NCBI RefSeq assembly: GCF_029914245.1
Contig: NZ_JARYZI010000005.1
Location: 62,001 to 126,000 of the forward strand
Length of the DNA: 64,000 nucleotides
Origin: Fusibacter bizertensis
GTDB taxonomy: Bacteria > Bacillota > Clostridia > Peptostreptococcales > Acidaminobacteraceae
Direction: 5' to 3'
Both the position numbers and the translations under genes were made by a program. Under the pieces are notes generated by a model. The model was not told where the DNA came from. It saw nothing but the letters and a program-made list of their open reading frames with translations, and did no database searches. This document shows, piece after piece, positions 46,206 through 55,238 of the stretch. The stretch's first letter is position 1. Each line of letters starts with the position of its first letter.

Positions 46206-47904
46206 CTCCCATCTGAGATATACTTATTTCTTGATAGCTTTTACAATTTTTCATGAGTTCTTGATGTGATCCACTACCTATGATTTCTCCATCTTCTAGC
46301 ACAATGATATGACGTGCATGCATAATGGAACTAATACGCTGTGCAACAATTACTGTAGTTGTATCTTCAAAATGTTGGTTAAGTGAATTTCTAAGTTGTG
46401 CATCAGTTTTATAATCAAGTGCACTAGAAGAATCGTCCAATACCAAAATTTCTGGATTTGCAGCCAATGCACGAGAAATAAGTATACGTTGTTTTTGACC
46501 GCCACTGAGATTAGAACCTTTGTTTGTAAGTCTGTGGTTCCACCGCGCTTCTAGTGTATCAATGAATTCTCCCGCTTGAGCTAAGTCTGTAGAAAACATA
46601 ATTTTCTCTAAAGGTAATCCTCTTCCAAAATCAATATTTTCAGCGATGCTATCTGCAAATAATATATCGTTTTGAAAAACGATACCAAACATTTTATGTA
46701 GCTCTTTTCTTGGAATTGATTTGACATTGCGACCGTTAATACATATTTCCCCTTCATCAGTATCATAAAACCTTAGCAAAAGTTTAAGTATACTTGATTT
46801 TCCACTACCCGTCGGTCCGATAATCCCAAGTGTTTCTCCTTTTTTTAAGCTAAAACTTATATTTCTGAGATTGGCTTGGTTTTTATGATATGAAAAGGTA
46901 ACATTCTTGAATTCAATATGGTACGCTGAAGGAGTAGGTGGTATATCTTCTATTGTAAGATCTTCCGGTGTGTCTATCACTTCTATAATTCGGTTAAACG
47001 AAGCAAGTCCTTTAGATGCCAAAACAAAAATTCTGCTTATTGATAGCATTGCATTTAAAATAATAGTGAAATAAGTTAAAAAAGCTATGACAACACCAGG
47101 TTGAGATAGTCCTGCATTAACGCGATAGGCACCCATGAGTATCACTCCTGTTAAGCCATAGTTAAGATATAAATTCATCACTGGATTAGTAAGCGCCATT
47201 GTCATACCAACTTTTTTTTCACGTTTAACTACTTCGGAACTGACCGATGCAAAACGATCTTTTTCATAATCGGTTTTTGCTAGCGCTTTAATAATACGCA
47301 CACCAGTGATATTTTCACGGAGTGCTCGAACCATCTGGTCTACAGATTGTTGAAGTTTATTGTATAGTGGTATCCCTTTCTTTGATACATAAAATACAGT
47401 TAAAAAGATAAAGGGTTGAATACCTAAAAGTACTAATGACAGGACGGGATCAATTGAAATGGTAACTATGATTCCTCCAAGTAGTAAAATAGGCGCCCTA
47501 ACACCTAATCTTTGCATCATACCGATCATTCTATGTACATGATAAGTGTCGGATGTAAGTCTTGACACGAGAGAGGGAACTGTATAATTATCAATTTGAC
47601 CACAAGAAAGATATGTTATCTTTTCAAAGAGGTCGTGTCTTACTTTTCTTGTTGTTTCAGCAGCAACTCTTGTTGCCATTCGATTCGCTGTAATATTGGC
47701 TACGATAGCAAGTGCTGCACAAAAAACCATGGCAAGACCCCAGTATATAATAAGTTTAATGTCTTTTTGGGGCACAACTTTATCAATCATATGTGCTAAA
47801 ATCCAAGGAATCAAAAGATCCATAATAGTACCTGTAAATTTTATTAAAAGTCCTATCGTCATTTTAGGTAGATAGGGTTTAAGATATGAAATTATGCGTT
47901 TCAT
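46189..47904 (-). CDS. ABC exporter half-transporter, degenerate-site subunit (TM287-like)
   Basis: This 571-residue partner has six membrane helices and a nucleotide-binding domain with Walker A GPTGSGKSS and signature LSGGQ, but Walker B reads LVLDDSSSALD, with Asp replacing the catalytic Glu. That is the known pattern of the non-catalytic half in heterodimeric exporters. It is the first gene of the pair on the minus strand, with GGAGGT before its ATG at 47904. Confidence 0.9.
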   Translation of the reverse strand: MKRIISYLKPYLPKMTIGLLIKFTGTIMDLLIPWILAHMIDKVVPQKDIKLIIYWGLAMVFCAALAIVANITANRMATRVAAETTRKVRHDLFEKITYLSCGQIDNYTVPSLVSRLTSDTYHVHRMIGMMQRLGVRAPILLLGGIIVTISIDPVLSLVLLGIQPFIFLTVFYVSKKGIPLYNKLQQSVDQMVRALRENITGVRIIKALAKTDYEKDRFASVSSEVVKREKKVGMTMALTNPVMNLYLNYGLTGVILMGAYRVNAGLSQPGVVIAFLTYFTIILNAMLSISRIFVLASKGLASFNRIIEVIDTPEDLTIEDIPPTPSAYHIEFKNVTFSYHKNQANLRNISFSLKKGETLGIIGPTGSGKSSILKLLLRFYDTDEGEICINGRNVKSIPRKELHKMFGIVFQNDILFADSIAENIDFGRGLPLEKIMFSTDLAQAGEFIDTLEARWNHRLTNKGSNLSGGQKQRILISRALAANPEILVLDDSSSALDYKTDAQLRNSLNQHFEDTTTVIVAQRISSIMHARHIIVLEDGEIIGSGSHQELMKNCKSYQEISISQMGGASLD

Positions 47905-48091
47905 AAAACCTCCGAAAACAAAGTAGAGTTATGTTAAAAAAATATTACCATACCCGAAAGATTATGTCAAAGTGTCTGAAATTCACAAATTTTTAATGTC
48001 ATTCATGGTTACATAAGCTATAATGTAATGAAGGAAAATGAACCAATAATGACACAATTAATATTTCATCAATTGAAAGGACAAAATTATA

Positions 48092-49147
48092 ATGGCAAAA
48101 AAGAATAAACTCCAAAAATTTCTATCATCGAAATATCTTTATAGAAGATTAGTTATCATTCTTATAATGATCATCTTATTAATTTTTATTTTTAGTTTGA
48201 TTAAGAATACTATAAATTCAAATCAAGAAATTGATGGTCAATTAATTGAAAGTACCGAGATGTCTTCAAATGATAGTGCTCTAATAGAAACGACTCATCC
48301 TATCACCAATGAACAAAATTCAATAGATGAAACCCAGAGTGGTGAAGCTGATGCCGGAACGACTGAAACTACTATAGAAGTAGGTAGCGCTGAGTCAACC
48401 AGTTCAGAGTCAACAAGACAACAGGAGGCAAGTATGGATTTTTCAAAGATTCCCTATTATATTGAAAAAAACGAACAAAGATATAATGCATACCTGAATT
48501 CGCATCTTTCTAAAACTGCAGAGGAAATAGTTTTGGCGGTTAATATGAATCATGATTTTGATTTTTATACAAATATAATTCCTGTAACTGAACCAAGTGT
48601 ATTAAATGTAATTTGTAATAAGTATTATCAATTATCAAGTAATTTTACACCTGAAAATTTAGTGAATGTGACAAATGGTTACTTTGTAAATGATGGAAAA
48701 GAATATAAATTATCTCAAAATGCATTGGATGCATTTATCAAAATGTCTGATGAGGCAAAAAAAGAAGAGCTCACGATAAAAATTATATCTGCTTATCGTA
48801 CTTACGCTTATCAAGAGAGACTTTATAACAAATATAAAGCCAATAATGGACAAGCAGCAGCCGATCGTTTTTCAGCACGACCAGGACATTCTGAACATGA
48901 AACGGGTTTAGCAATTGATATTAATGATGTTTCTCAATCTTTTGAAAACACGAGAGAGTTTGTTTGGTTGCAAGATCATGCACATCAATATGGTTTTATT
49001 TTAAGATATCCTGAGGGAAAAGAATCAACCACTGGTTATATGTATGAACCATGGCATTATAGATATCTAGGTGTTGAACTGGCTACGAAAGTATATGAGT
49101 CAGGGCTAACATATGATGAATATTATGCAAAATTCTTGCTAAAGTAG
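48092..49147 (+). CDS. Membrane-anchored D-alanyl-D-alanine carboxypeptidase, M15B (VanY-like)
   Basis: The 351-residue protein has one N-terminal membrane helix (about 18-38), a Ser/Thr/Glu-rich linker (about 45-120) and an M15 peptidase domain (about 170-350). Zinc and catalytic residues are visible: SEHETGLAID (His269, Asp276) and EPWHYRYLG (His322). It trims the terminal D-Ala of cell-wall peptides outside the membrane. The gene follows a TATAAT promoter (about 48018) and is 7 bp from rarD. No vancomycin-resistance partners are nearby, so a housekeeping role is likely. Confidence 0.9.
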   Translation: MAKKNKLQKFLSSKYLYRRLVIILIMIILLIFIFSLIKNTINSNQEIDGQLIESTEMSSNDSALIETTHPITNEQNSIDETQSGEADAGTTETTIEVGSAESTSSESTRQQEASMDFSKIPYYIEKNEQRYNAYLNSHLSKTAEEIVLAVNMNHDFDFYTNIIPVTEPSVLNVICNKYYQLSSNFTPENLVNVTNGYFVNDGKEYKLSQNALDAFIKMSDEAKKEELTIKIISAYRTYAYQERLYNKYKANNGQAAADRFSARPGHSEHETGLAIDINDVSQSFENTREFVWLQDHAHQYGFILRYPEGKESTTGYMYEPWHYRYLGVELATKVYESGLTYDEYYAKFLLK

Positions 49148-49154
49148 GTGAAAA

Positions 49155-50063
49155 TTGGATAAAAAAAATTATATTCAAGGTCTCTTGATGGGGGCGCTAG
49201 CATTTGTAATATGGGGTTTACTCCCTTTATACTGGAAACTTGTAAAAGCAATAACACCATATGAAATTTTTTCACAACGCGTTGTCTGGTCTTTTGTTTT
49301 TGTGACTGTATTGATGCTAGTAAAAGGTGATTTTTCAAAGTTAGTCCATATTATAAAATCGCCCGTACAATGGCGCAGAATTGCCCTGCCAGCAATTTTT
49401 ATATCAATTAACTGGCTGCTTTATATATGGGCTGTCAATAACAATTATGTCATCGAAACAAGTTTGGGCTATTATATGAACCCTTTGATACTCACTTTAT
49501 TTGGAGCAATTTTTTTCAAGGAGAAACTAGATAAATATAAAAAGATTGGTTTAACATTTGCAGGTGTTGGTGTATTACTTAAAACCATATTATATGGACG
49601 CATACCAATCATTGCACTCGTACTTGCATTTTGTTTTGCAGCTTATGGATTATTAAAGAAGAAGTCAGCATTACCATCATTAATGGGCCTTGGTTTTGAG
49701 ACTTTTGTCATAGGAATTCCATCTTTGATATATTTGATTAATGTTGAAACAAGTGGTGTAGGGATATCAGGTAATCTATCTGGTTGGTTTTGGCTATTAA
49801 TTGCAACCAGTGGTATAGTTACTGCCACACCATTACTTATGTATGCTGAAAGTACAAAACGCTTACCGCTTAATGTTGTTGGATTTTTGCAATACATCGC
49901 ACCAACTATAGCACTATTCTTAGGAATATATGTATTTGATGAGCCCTTTGGAGTGGTTGAATTTATTCCATTTATCATTATTTGGATCGGACTTGTGTTT
50001 TTCTCTTATTCACAAGTTCGACTTGTAAAAGCAAAAACACCATCGGTAAAGGTTGAAATCTAA
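49155..50063 (+). CDS. rarD: EamA-family transporter RarD
   Basis: The 302-residue protein has ten predicted membrane helices in two EamA repeats. The start, LLMGALAFVIWGLLPLYWK, and the motif ITPYEIFSQRVVWSF are typical of RarD, as are WLLYIWAVNNNYVIETSLGYYMNPL and FLQYIAPT. RarD proteins are drug/metabolite exporters of uncertain substrate. The start is TTG 49155 with AGGTGA upstream. Confidence 0.88.
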   Translation: MDKKNYIQGLLMGALAFVIWGLLPLYWKLVKAITPYEIFSQRVVWSFVFVTVLMLVKGDFSKLVHIIKSPVQWRRIALPAIFISINWLLYIWAVNNNYVIETSLGYYMNPLILTLFGAIFFKEKLDKYKKIGLTFAGVGVLLKTILYGRIPIIALVLAFCFAAYGLLKKKSALPSLMGLGFETFVIGIPSLIYLINVETSGVGISGNLSGWFWLLIATSGIVTATPLLMYAESTKRLPLNVVGFLQYIAPTIALFLGIYVFDEPFGVVEFIPFIIIWIGLVFFSYSQVRLVKAKTPSVKVEI

Positions 50064-50111
50064 AGCCTTAGATTTTATAATAGAATAAATAAAATATGAA
50101 CTGAGGTAAAC

Positions 50112-50477
50112 ATGAAAAAACAAAATCAAAGTGAAGATAGATGTGAGTGTAATGTCATTCATCAAGAGTCAATTGATAAAGTGAAATTAGTGATTCCATC
50201 TAATGATGACTTAGGTCTATTAGCAGATTTTTTTAAAGTTTTTGGTGATCAAACACGAGTAAAAATATTGTCTGCACTTTCAGTTTCTGAACTTTGTGTA
50301 TGCGATATTGCTTTTCTTTTGGGTATGACTCAAAGTGCAATATCACATCAATTGAGAGTTTTAAAACAAGCTAGACTTGTTAAATCGCGAAAAGAAGGCA
50401 AAGTGGTATATTATATGTTAGACGATGATCATGTTAAGCAAATTATTGGTCTAGGTCTTGTTCACAACGCCGAGTAA
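50112..50477 (+). CDS. ArsR/SmtB-family metal-responsive repressor (CadC-like)
   Basis: The 121-residue winged-helix protein has the residues of both known CadC metal sites. Near the N-terminus it has Cys11 and Cys13 (RCECN), and in the recognition region Cys62 and Cys64 (ELCVCD), the thiolate site for Cd/Pb/Zn. In helix 5 Asp105, His107, His118 and Glu121 have exactly the spacing of the zinc site. It would repress a metal-related promoter until metal binds. The next gene is an ECF S-component, with no metal ATPase in the window, which is unusual for a CadC. A regulated partner may lie elsewhere, or be the S-component. Confidence 0.88.
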   Translation: MKKQNQSEDRCECNVIHQESIDKVKLVIPSNDDLGLLADFFKVFGDQTRVKILSALSVSELCVCDIAFLLGMTQSAISHQLRVLKQARLVKSRKEGKVVYYMLDDDHVKQIIGLGLVHNAE

Positions 50478-50531
50478 GATTACAAAGTTTACGATGAAAG
50501 ACTAAATTTAGGTAAATAAGGGGAGCATTCT

Positions 50532-51062
50532 ATGAATTCTAATGAACGAAACAAAACGATGTTGACATTAACGAGGACAGCAGTTCTTTTGTCTCTAGCT
50601 TTAATTTTTCAAGTTGGTTTTAATCAATTTGCACAGCCAGCAGTAGGACCTTTAGTCAATATGACTTTGATTATCGCAGCAATTGTAGTGGGTCCAATAT
50701 CAGCTGTAATCATTGGTTGCTTGACGCCGCTAGTTGCATTTTTCTTGGGTATTATGCCACTTTTACCAGTCGTTCCATTTATCATGATAGCAAATACCTT
50801 GCTAGTATTGACTTTTTCTTTATTCAAAGGAAAGTTTCACAAATTTGGTGCTTGGATAGGTGTGGTTCTTGCAGCCGTAGTTAAAGCAAGCTTTTTGGCG
50901 ATATCAATACGATATTTAGTTGTATTATTTGTTGAGAAAGTACCACCTAAACTTATCGCTGCATTTTCTTTACCTCAACTATATACAGCCCTAATTGGTG
51001 GCGTTTTAGCAGTGATTATAGCTCACTATTTGTCAGGCTACTTAAAAAATCAAGAAAAATAA
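50532..51062 (+). CDS. ECF transporter S component
   Basis: The 176-residue protein has about five to six membrane helices. The pattern, LTRTAVLLSLALIFQV, then a helix-loop with PLVNMTLIIAAIVVGPISAVIIGCLTPLVAFFLG and PLLPVVPFIMIANTLLV, matches small integral substrate-binding subunits of energy-coupling factor importers. Vitamin, cofactor or cation substrates are possible; I cannot name it. The A/A'/T subunits are not in the window. It lies 54 bp behind the ArsR-type gene, so metal control of its expression is a reasonable hypothesis. Confidence 0.75.
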   Translation: MNSNERNKTMLTLTRTAVLLSLALIFQVGFNQFAQPAVGPLVNMTLIIAAIVVGPISAVIIGCLTPLVAFFLGIMPLLPVVPFIMIANTLLVLTFSLFKGKFHKFGAWIGVVLAAVVKASFLAISIRYLVVLFVEKVPPKLIAAFSLPQLYTALIGGVLAVIIAHYLSGYLKNQEK

Positions 51063-51075
51063 CATATAAAATTAT

Positions 51076-51125
51076 GCTGTTAATGGATTCGTCTTAATAT
51101 TAGGTCCATTAGCAGTTTTTTTTGT
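51076..51125 (+). terminator. Intrinsic terminator after the ECF S-component gene
   Basis: Stem CTGTTAATGGA / TCCATTAGCAG (one G-U) with an 18-base loop and a run of eight T residues. It isolates the following glycan operon. Confidence 0.85.
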
Positions 51126-51222
51126 AATGAATTCATAGCAGAATCTAGTGATTATCGCTGTTTATAAGCCTTTCCTTATGTTATAATTAGGTGTTTAATC
51201 AATATCATTAAAGGGGCGTTAA

Positions 51223-52548
51223 ATGAGATTTTATAAGGCAATATTTAAAGCATTTTCTAAAGTTATTTCTAAAGCAAAGATCGTCGATTATATACTATTT
51301 ATTCTACATTCATTTGTGCTGGTATATTTTCTTAAATTATCTTATGATGTAGTTTCTACTATTCGACCTATGCCAACAAGTGATTTTATTTATTATTGGA
51401 ACCTTGCGAGTGATTTATCCATATACCATAAAGGTGGTATTATTGGTTTTATATATGCACCGTTTAAATACTTTGGGATTCAGCCTTATTGGTCTGCTTT
51501 AGTTGTAAATTCAAATTTTTTAATACTTGTTTTTACCACCACTTGGTTAGGCGTTAAACAGAAGAATATATGGTATAAATTAGGTGGACAGTTATTTGCA
51601 ACTTTTGGATTTGCAATGTTTGCACTTTGGAATACCGGTTATGCTGGTATGGTAAATGCTGATTTTCCAAACGTAGCTTTACTTATTGCGGCAACACGTT
51701 TTTTTAGTTTGTATCTGACTAGTCAACTATCAAAGAATAGTGATCAGCCCCAATCTAAACTTTGGCTTATTCTAAGTGGTATCGCTATATTTTTAGCTGT
51801 GGCTTTAAGAGTAAAAACTGGTTTGGCACTTGGTATTATTGTAGGCTTCACGATATTATTTAATATTAAAAAATTGACGAAAGACAGCGTTTTAAGGGCT
51901 GTCATTTTGACTGTATGCATTGCGGTTTTTTTTGCTGCAATATCTGAGCTCGCACTTAGAAGTCAGTCAGATCGTCCGCTAGATGTGGCGAGACAAGGCC
52001 GATTACAACTCTACACTGGCCTATTAGATACAGAAGTAGGTTCAATGTGTGGTAGATGGACAAGAGAAGCTTATGATAAAACACTAGAAGAAATCGATTT
52101 ACCGTTAGTTGATGTAATCTCCAAACATTTGAGTGTAAAGAGCAAAAGTTATATTTTGGATATTATTTTTTGTAAACTAGAAGCCGTCATAAATTATGAT
52201 GAATTTTCTTTTAGGGAAACACTTGCATTTGGCGTTAAATATAGAGATTATACTGTGTCTGACTTAGAAATCACAAGACATTATGAAAAAGTAGAAGAGG
52301 GATGGGTTAAGACCTTTAAATGGATTACCAGTTTATTGATATTGGCATGTATCATGTTTAGAATCAGATATAAGATTAGAGGCGCATTTATACCGTTTAC
52401 AATCTATTTGGCATTTATGATGCTCCATAGTATATTTGAAATTCAAGCGAGATATATGGCAGAGCCTTTGCTATGGTCTTTTTTTGCAGCTGTATTTATT
52501 ATATTCGAAATACCTTTAAAACAGGAGCGAACTATTGAAAATGAATAA
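51223..52548 (+). CDS. GT-C type membrane glycosyltransferase-like protein
   Basis: The 441-residue protein has about ten membrane helices. An acidic first outer loop (PTSDFIYYWNLASDLS) is in the position where GT-C glycosyltransferases of the ArnT/PMT/GT39 type have their catalytic Asp/Glu. GT-C enzymes use polyprenyl-phosphate sugars on the outer face of the membrane. It is the first gene of the run, behind AAAGGGG, and overlaps the second GT-C gene by 14 bp. Donor and acceptor are unknown, and the family match is by topology and pattern rather than strong motifs. Confidence 0.65.
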   Translation: MRFYKAIFKAFSKVISKAKIVDYILFILHSFVLVYFLKLSYDVVSTIRPMPTSDFIYYWNLASDLSIYHKGGIIGFIYAPFKYFGIQPYWSALVVNSNFLILVFTTTWLGVKQKNIWYKLGGQLFATFGFAMFALWNTGYAGMVNADFPNVALLIAATRFFSLYLTSQLSKNSDQPQSKLWLILSGIAIFLAVALRVKTGLALGIIVGFTILFNIKKLTKDSVLRAVILTVCIAVFFAAISELALRSQSDRPLDVARQGRLQLYTGLLDTEVGSMCGRWTREAYDKTLEEIDLPLVDVISKHLSVKSKSYILDIIFCKLEAVINYDEFSFRETLAFGVKYRDYTVSDLEITRHYEKVEEGWVKTFKWITSLLILACIMFRIRYKIRGAFIPFTIYLAFMMLHSIFEIQARYMAEPLLWSFFAAVFIIFEIPLKQERTIENE

Positions 52549-54559
52549 ACTTATTAAAAACAAGATATTCTTATCTATCGTCTTAATCACGACCATAAAG
52601 TTAATAATAGGAACTGTTTTGATCAATCGTGCGCAAGTGGACTCTGTTTTCGATTTTGTAAGTACTTTCTCGATAGGTACTTCTCCTTGGGAAGTTTTCT
52701 ATGCAAATGGAGATTATTCTGTATTTCCATATCCAGCACTCATGCTATATGTATATAAATTCATGCAACTTTTATTATCCGTTTTTGGCACTGCACCTCA
52801 ATGGCTAAGAAATTTACTTTATACGCTACCGATCTTAGCAGCGGATCTTGGTTGTTTTTTAGTACTGAATAAGATGTTTCCTAAAAAAGCATGGAAGATC
52901 ATTTACTTTTTTCTGTTGTCACCCGTTGTTATATATGCATCCTTTTTTCTTGGACACTTGGATTTGATCGCAATATTCTTTTTACTCCTGTCACTTTATC
53001 ATCTTCAAAAGCGTCATTATATATCTATGTCAGTAGCGCTTGCACTTGGGTTTAGTGTCAAAATTCCGATGCTTTTTGCTTTACCTCTTATATTGGTTTA
53101 TTTATATCGAAACATACAAAGAGACCGCTTTAAGATTATTGCAACTTCAATTGCGTCTTTTCTAGGTGTAGTGGTTTTTATATCAGCACCATTTACATTT
53201 AGTTTGAGTTATATAAGTATGGTTTATCTTAATCCTCAACAAAGTTTACTATATGATCTTTCATTAAACATGGGTAACTATCAGTTATACGTTGCTTATC
53301 TCGCAGTATTAGTAATTTATGCACGTTTTCTGATGTATGAGAAAGTAAATAAGGATCTGTTACACAATTTTTTAGCAGTTGTTTATTCTGTATTTGTGTT
53401 GCTTGTTCCACCCTCTGAAAATTGGTATGTATGGAGTTTTGTCCTTTGTTCAGTACTCTTTATAAGTTTATTAGATCGCGTTAAAATCGCATATGCTTTA
53501 AGTGCATTGTTTTCAACTATGTATCTTATTACTTTTCTATATGCGCCGTATTTAGAGAATTTACAACATAAAAATCTTGTTTTTACTACTTTTGAAGGTG
53601 TGTTGATGTTTGTTGTATACGTTCTTTATAAATACGGGATTAAGTCTAACCGAGTATATAAGAAAAAAGAACATGCAACTCTAATTGGTATTGGTGGAGA
53701 TTCTGGCGTTGGTAAAACAACAGTTAAACAAAGTATAGTTCAATTATTAGGTGCTGAAAATATAGTGCCAATTGAATCAGATGGTGATCATAAATGGGGA
53801 CGTGGCGATCAGAGCTGGGAAAATATAACACATCTTAATCCCAAAGCAAATTATCTATACCGCCAAGCGCAGTATTTAAAAGCACTAAAGAACGGTTCCA
53901 ATATTGAGCGAGTAGAGTACAATCATGATACTGGCGGTTTTTCAGAACCTTTAAAAGTATATGCTAATGATTTTATCATCGTAGCAGGTCTGCATCCGTT
54001 TTATTTGCCACAGACGCGTAAGCTGATTGATATCAAGATATACCTTGATACGCAGGAATCACTTAGAAGACACTGGAAAATCAGAAGAGATATTGCTACG
54101 AGAGGGTATTCTGCCGAACAAATTACAGCTCAAATTGAAGCAAGAGAAGAAGATGCACAGTTGTATATTCATCCGCAAATGAATTATGCAGACCTAATTA
54201 TACAATTTTTTACGGATGATCTTTTCCAAGTTGGTAGTGATGATAATCCAAGATTAAAACTTAAAATCAAATTATCACTAGATGTTGAAGTTGAAGGTAT
54301 TTTAGAGCGAATTCAAGAAATTGGATTTGAAAGTACTCATTTTTATGATACCGATATGAGCTTTCAGCACATAATATTTGAGAATGAAGTTCCTAAAGAT
54401 GTTTTAAAACTTATTGCAGAAAGCTATATTGAAAATATTGATGAACTAATCAATGGACATGAGATCATATGGAAAAATGGTTATCAAGGTATGATTCAAT
54501 TATTTACTTTGATTTTGTTAAGTCATCATTTCAAAAAAGGAGAAGAAAATGAATTATAA
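52535..54559 (+). CDS. GT-C-like membrane domain fused to a phosphoribulokinase-like kinase
   Basis: The TTG 52535 start has AGGAG seven bases upstream and is preferred to ATG 52541. Residues 1 to about 375 form a ten-helix membrane domain with a GT-C pattern (first loop with GDYSVFPYPAL, later SFFLGHLDLIAIFF). Residues about 380-575 form a cytoplasmic P-loop kinase: GGDSGVGKTT at 387-396, then YNHDTGGF, a GLHPFY strand, WKIRRD-x5-GYSAEQI and YIHPQMNYAD. This series follows phosphoribulokinase closely, more than uridine kinase. A helical tail of about 95 residues ends the protein. Fusion of these two functions is unusual. It overlaps the HAD gene by 11 bp. Confidence 0.75.
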   Translation: MKMNKLIKNKIFLSIVLITTIKLIIGTVLINRAQVDSVFDFVSTFSIGTSPWEVFYANGDYSVFPYPALMLYVYKFMQLLLSVFGTAPQWLRNLLYTLPILAADLGCFLVLNKMFPKKAWKIIYFFLLSPVVIYASFFLGHLDLIAIFFLLLSLYHLQKRHYISMSVALALGFSVKIPMLFALPLILVYLYRNIQRDRFKIIATSIASFLGVVVFISAPFTFSLSYISMVYLNPQQSLLYDLSLNMGNYQLYVAYLAVLVIYARFLMYEKVNKDLLHNFLAVVYSVFVLLVPPSENWYVWSFVLCSVLFISLLDRVKIAYALSALFSTMYLITFLYAPYLENLQHKNLVFTTFEGVLMFVVYVLYKYGIKSNRVYKKKEHATLIGIGGDSGVGKTTVKQSIVQLLGAENIVPIESDGDHKWGRGDQSWENITHLNPKANYLYRQAQYLKALKNGSNIERVEYNHDTGGFSEPLKVYANDFIIVAGLHPFYLPQTRKLIDIKIYLDTQESLRRHWKIRRDIATRGYSAEQITAQIEAREEDAQLYIHPQMNYADLIIQFFTDDLFQVGSDDNPRLKLKIKLSLDVEVEGILERIQEIGFESTHFYDTDMSFQHIIFENEVPKDVLKLIAESYIENIDELINGHEIIWKNGYQGMIQLFTLILLSHHFKKGEENEL

Positions 54560-55229
54560 AGGCATATTGCTAGATCTTGATAACACACTTTATAATTATG
54601 ACGTTGCACATGAAGAAGCCTTGACTGATACACTTACTCTTTTCTCAAAAGAAACGGGATTAACGTTTAGCGATGCAAAGCGCATCTTTAGTTTAGCTAA
54701 AAAGAGCAATCATATTAAATTACATGGAACGGCATCTTCCCATAGTAGAATTTTGTATTTTCAAAGAATGCTTGAGGAAGTTGGTGCTTTTGATTTTTCA
54801 TTAACATTAAAACTTGAGTCTAATTATTGGCAACTGTTTTATAGCTTGATAAAGCCTGAACCCTTTGCTTTGGAATTCCTAAAGGAAATTGATTTACCCA
54901 AATGTATCATTACAGACTTTACTGCTATGGCACAGTACAACAAAATCATAAAGTTAGACATGGATCAATGGATTACGCACCTAGTTACATCAGAAGAAGC
55001 TGGTGTTGAAAAACCTCATCCATTTATATTTACTTTAGGTCTACAGAAACTTGGTCTAAAAGCCAGTGAAGTTATAATGATAGGAGATTCCTATGAAAAG
55101 GACTGTTTGGGTGCAAGTGCATGTGGTATAGACAGTATCTTATATAAAGGCAATTCTGATTTAGAAGATTTAAGTAAGGGGATTCATCCGTTTAATAGTT
55201 TTTTTGACATTATTCATTGGTTAGAATAG
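54549..55229 (+). CDS. HAD-superfamily phosphatase
   Basis: The 226-residue protein has HAD motifs: LLDLDNTLYNYD with nucleophile and acid-base Asp, the IITDF motif II, Lys in EKPHP and IGDSYEKD for metal. The cap is of the small helical C1 kind, as in phosphatases of short sugar phosphates. It overlaps the end of the kinase-fusion gene and ends 9 bp before the aldolase gene. In context it could remove a phosphate from a sugar or polyol phosphate made in the same pathway. Confidence 0.85.
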   Translation: MNYKGILLDLDNTLYNYDVAHEEALTDTLTLFSKETGLTFSDAKRIFSLAKKSNHIKLHGTASSHSRILYFQRMLEEVGAFDFSLTLKLESNYWQLFYSLIKPEPFALEFLKEIDLPKCIITDFTAMAQYNKIIKLDMDQWITHLVTSEEAGVEKPHPFIFTLGLQKLGLKASEVIMIGDSYEKDCLGASACGIDSILYKGNSDLEDLSKGIHPFNSFFDIIHWLE

Positions 55230-55238
55230 GAGAGCGAT

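Noticed and set aside
44391-47904. Loss-of-function reading of the LDDSSS Walker B in the upstream ABC gene
   Set aside because: Asp in place of the catalytic Glu is the normal degenerate site of heterodimeric exporters such as TM287/288, so the gene is not a pseudogene.
53229-53411. Reverse-strand frame inside the kinase-fusion gene
   Set aside because: It is a shadow of the real gene on the plus strand and has no start signal.
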